Shown: one piece after another, positions 6,565 through 7,306 of the stretch
How the letters are laid out: the number at the start of each line of letters is the position of its first letter
Position numbering within the stretch: the stretch's first letter is position 1
From: Bacillota bacterium
Lineage (GTDB): Bacteria; Bacillota; Clostridia; Christensenellales; Aristaeellaceae
Direction of reading: 5' to 3'
Assembly (NCBI GenBank): GCA_023391725.1
Contig: JAEWAH010000126.1
Location: 1 to 7,306, forward strand
Length of the DNA: 7,306 nucleotides
The notes under the pieces: generated by a model
Databases searched by the model: none
What the model was told of the DNA's origin: nothing
The model's input: the letters and a program-made list of their open reading frames with translations, nothing else
Made by a program: the position numbers and the translations under genes

Positions 6565-6590
6565 GCCCGGCAAATCGCCGGGCTTTTCTT
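6565..6590 (+). terminator. Intrinsic terminator after the 5426 gene
   Basis: A 7-bp perfect GC stem, GCCCGGC (6565-6571) with GCCGGGC (6577-6583), closes a 5-base loop and is followed by TTTTCTT (6584-6590). It lies about 70 bases past the stop at 6496. It ends just before the convergent small gene. Confidence 0.85.
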
Positions 6591-6600
6591 GTTCCTGTGT

Positions 6601-6789
6601 TTATGTGCAAATTAAAAGCGCATCGCTGTTATCCATCTTCCAGCTTTGCGCTTTCTTTCGGCTATACACTTTTGAGCCTTCAGGTTTACGGGTAACAGGA
6701 TTGACCCCGTTCCATGAGCCGCGTTTTTGTCGATCCAGCTCATGTTGCTTTTTCTTAGGAAGCTTTTCATAGGGAACGAACCTTGCCAT
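6601..6789 (-). CDS. Small, highly basic conserved-looking protein
   Basis: A 62-residue protein, MARFVPYEKLPKKKQHELDR at the start, with a Lys/Arg-rich body and the string NPVTRKPEGSKVYSRKKAQS in the middle. The ATG (6787-6789) has AGGCGG 7 bases upstream (minus, 6802-6797), a good site for such a short frame. From memory, small proteins beginning xARFVPYEK and carrying WGxxNPVTRKP...YxRKK occur in gut Clostridia as hypotheticals, which supports a real gene; I cannot name a family. The charge suggests nucleic-acid or ribosome binding, which is inference. It is alone on minus between the terminator at 6565-6590 and the tRNA remnant. No convincing promoter is visible upstream. Confidence 0.7.
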   Translation of the reverse strand: MARFVPYEKLPKKKQHELDRQKRGSWNGVNPVTRKPEGSKVYSRKKAQSWKMDNSDALLICT

Positions 6790-6847
6790 GGGGATGCCGC
6801 CTTTCTTTTTCTACTGCTTAATAATAACGTGCAAATAAGGAAGGGGC

Positions 6848-6922
6848 TGGTGTCTGTACTGGACTTTACCAGTGACCCCACCGATGTGAGCGATGTGCTC
6901 TACCAATGTGCGCCATCACATG
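6848..6922 (-). pseudogene. Degenerate tRNA-Val(CAC)-like remnant
   Basis: Read on minus, this has most of a tRNA cloverleaf. T8 is at 6915. The D arm is GCGC...GAGC (3 of 4 pairs) around a loop containing TTGGTA. The anticodon stem is a full 5 bp (CATCG/CGGTG) with loop CTCACAT, giving anticodon CAC at 6888-6886 (valine, GTG). The variable loop is GGGTC. The T stem ACTGG/CCAGT is a perfect 5 bp, and ACACCA follows at the 3' end. Defects: the T loop is TAAAGT, 6 bases instead of 7 and without TTC; the 5' acceptor strand pairs in only 3 of 7 positions; the 3' acceptor is a base short. A functional tRNA is unlikely. The 3' part, from D loop to CCA, is best preserved, as expected of a leftover integration site in a tRNA gene. 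Confidence 0.65.
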
Positions 6923-7000
6923 AACATCGAACGCCGGGCCCAACCGAAACCCATTCCATACGCCACCATTCAAAACCCGTCTTCTAATATATGGTAGCAC
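6923..7000. other. Short intergenic stretch without a recognised feature
   Basis: Between the tRNA remnant and the next terminator I see no supported gene, promoter or repeat. A plus-strand open frame spanning 6727-6987 crosses it. That frame lies antisense to the small gene and the tRNA remnant, has no ribosome site, and is not called. Confidence 0.5.
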
Positions 7001-7030
7001 AAAAAAGCCCCAGCCGCAACGGGGGCTTTT
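7001..7030 (-). terminator. Terminator of the minus-strand transporter gene (possibly bidirectional)
   Basis: AAAAGCCCC (7003-7011) pairs with GGGGCTTTT (7022-7030) around a 10-base loop. On minus the stem ends in a run of six T, a good U tract, placed about 75 bases past the transporter stop. On plus only four T occur, so it may also stop plus-strand RNA weakly. Confidence 0.8.
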
Positions 7031-7033
7031 GCG

Positions 7034-7103
7034 TTACGCCGCAATTTCACCCGTGAATTGCTTAAAGGTGATATTGAAGTCAATATACTTGGCAGGAATG
7101 CCT
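7034..7103. repeat. Two adjacent inverted repeats in the transporter 3' region
   Basis: GCAATTTCAC (7041-7050) and GTGAATTGC (7053-7061) form an imperfect inverted repeat with one bulged base. ATATTGA (7071-7077) and TCAATAT (7080-7086) form a perfect 7-bp inverted repeat around AG. Both lie between the transporter stop and its terminator, where an operator would be out of place. They may be 3'-UTR structure or traces of a recombination site. Confidence 0.45.
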
Positions 7104-7306
7104 CTACCCCTTTTTCCTTCCCTTGAGCATCAGGAGGATCAAAAGCCCCATATACACGGTCACCAGCGCCAGCGTCAAAAGCAGCATAGCCTCCGACTTG
7201 GCGGCCAGGCCAATGAAGATGAGCAGCGGCGCGCCCAGCACGATGCCAAAGCTGGAGCCGGTGATCAGGTTGTTGGCCGCGGGAGTCTTGAACTCCGGGT
7301 CCAGGG
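7104..7306 (-). CDS. C-terminal end of a membrane transporter, possibly sodium/glutamate symporter (partial)
   Basis: An open minus-strand frame enters from the right edge (LDPEFKTPAANNLITGSSFG...) and stops at TAG 7104-7106 after 66 visible residues. It shows a conserved-looking entry loop, then two hydrophobic segments (about fragment residues 19-34 and 41-60), then a basic tail LKGRKKG. A short basic cytosolic end after a last helix is typical of inner-membrane carriers. The string DPEFKTPAANNLxTGSxxGI...GAPLL resembles the ends of clostridial GltS-like sodium/glutamate symporters as I remember them; this is moderate. The frame is too close to the window edge to appear as a complete gene. 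Confidence 0.6.
   Translation of the reverse strand, partial: LDPEFKTPAANNLITGSSFGIVLGAPLLIFIGLAAKSEAMLLLTLALVTVYMGLLILLMLKGRKKG

Noticed and set aside
6727..6987. Plus-strand frame of 86 codons
   Set aside because: It lies antisense to the small basic gene and the tRNA remnant, without a ribosome site or protein-like composition.
1..7306. CRISPR arrays, insertion sequences, complete toxin-antitoxin or defence operons
   Set aside because: No regularly spaced repeats, transposase frames, or recognised defence or toxin genes were found on either strand.

Overview
The window looks like a chromosomal stretch of a Gram-positive, mid-GC anaerobe of the Clostridia, probably gut-associated. The evidence is a mannonate dehydratase of the clostridial/bacillary UxuA type, a YkpA-like ABC-F ATPase, strong AGGAGG-type ribosome binding sites, and classical intrinsic terminators. 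Hand counts of sample lines give about 55% GC in the left part and about 40-43% inside the gene at 5426-6496. The species cannot be named from the sequence alone.

Layout, left to right. (1) The 3' end of a uxuA-like gene (plus) closes with a strong terminator. (2) A plus-strand gene for a secreted protein of unknown function meets, tail to tail with a 4-base overlap, (3) a minus-strand YkpA/YbiT-type ABC-F gene with its own extended -10 promoter. (4) Upstream of that, also on minus, lies a two-gene ABC-2 exporter operon (ATPase then permease, ATGA overlap). A 17-bp perfect hairpin separates it from the ABC-F gene. (5) An intergenic stretch of about 275 bases carries divergent promoters with overlapping -35 boxes. 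One drives (6) a lower-GC plus-strand gene for a cytosolic, beta-propeller-like protein of unknown function. The other points toward the exporter and meets an intrinsic terminator about 65 bases on, so it would make a short RNA or act as a leader attenuator. (7) The right third holds a short highly basic minus-strand gene, a degenerate tRNA-Val(CAC)-like remnant, a terminator, and (8) the 3' end of a minus-strand membrane transporter, possibly GltS-type.

Working together: the exporter ATPase and permease almost certainly form one complex. The ABC-F protein acts on ribosomes, not in a membrane, and is a separate transcription unit despite sitting beside the exporter. The stretch from about 5220 to 7000 has accessory character: an orphan gene, low GC, a tRNA remnant and a small basic protein. 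I see no clear evidence of a complete, previously undescribed multi-gene system. The best leads are the exporter leader, the tRNA remnant, and the loss of a switch histidine in the ABC-F protein.
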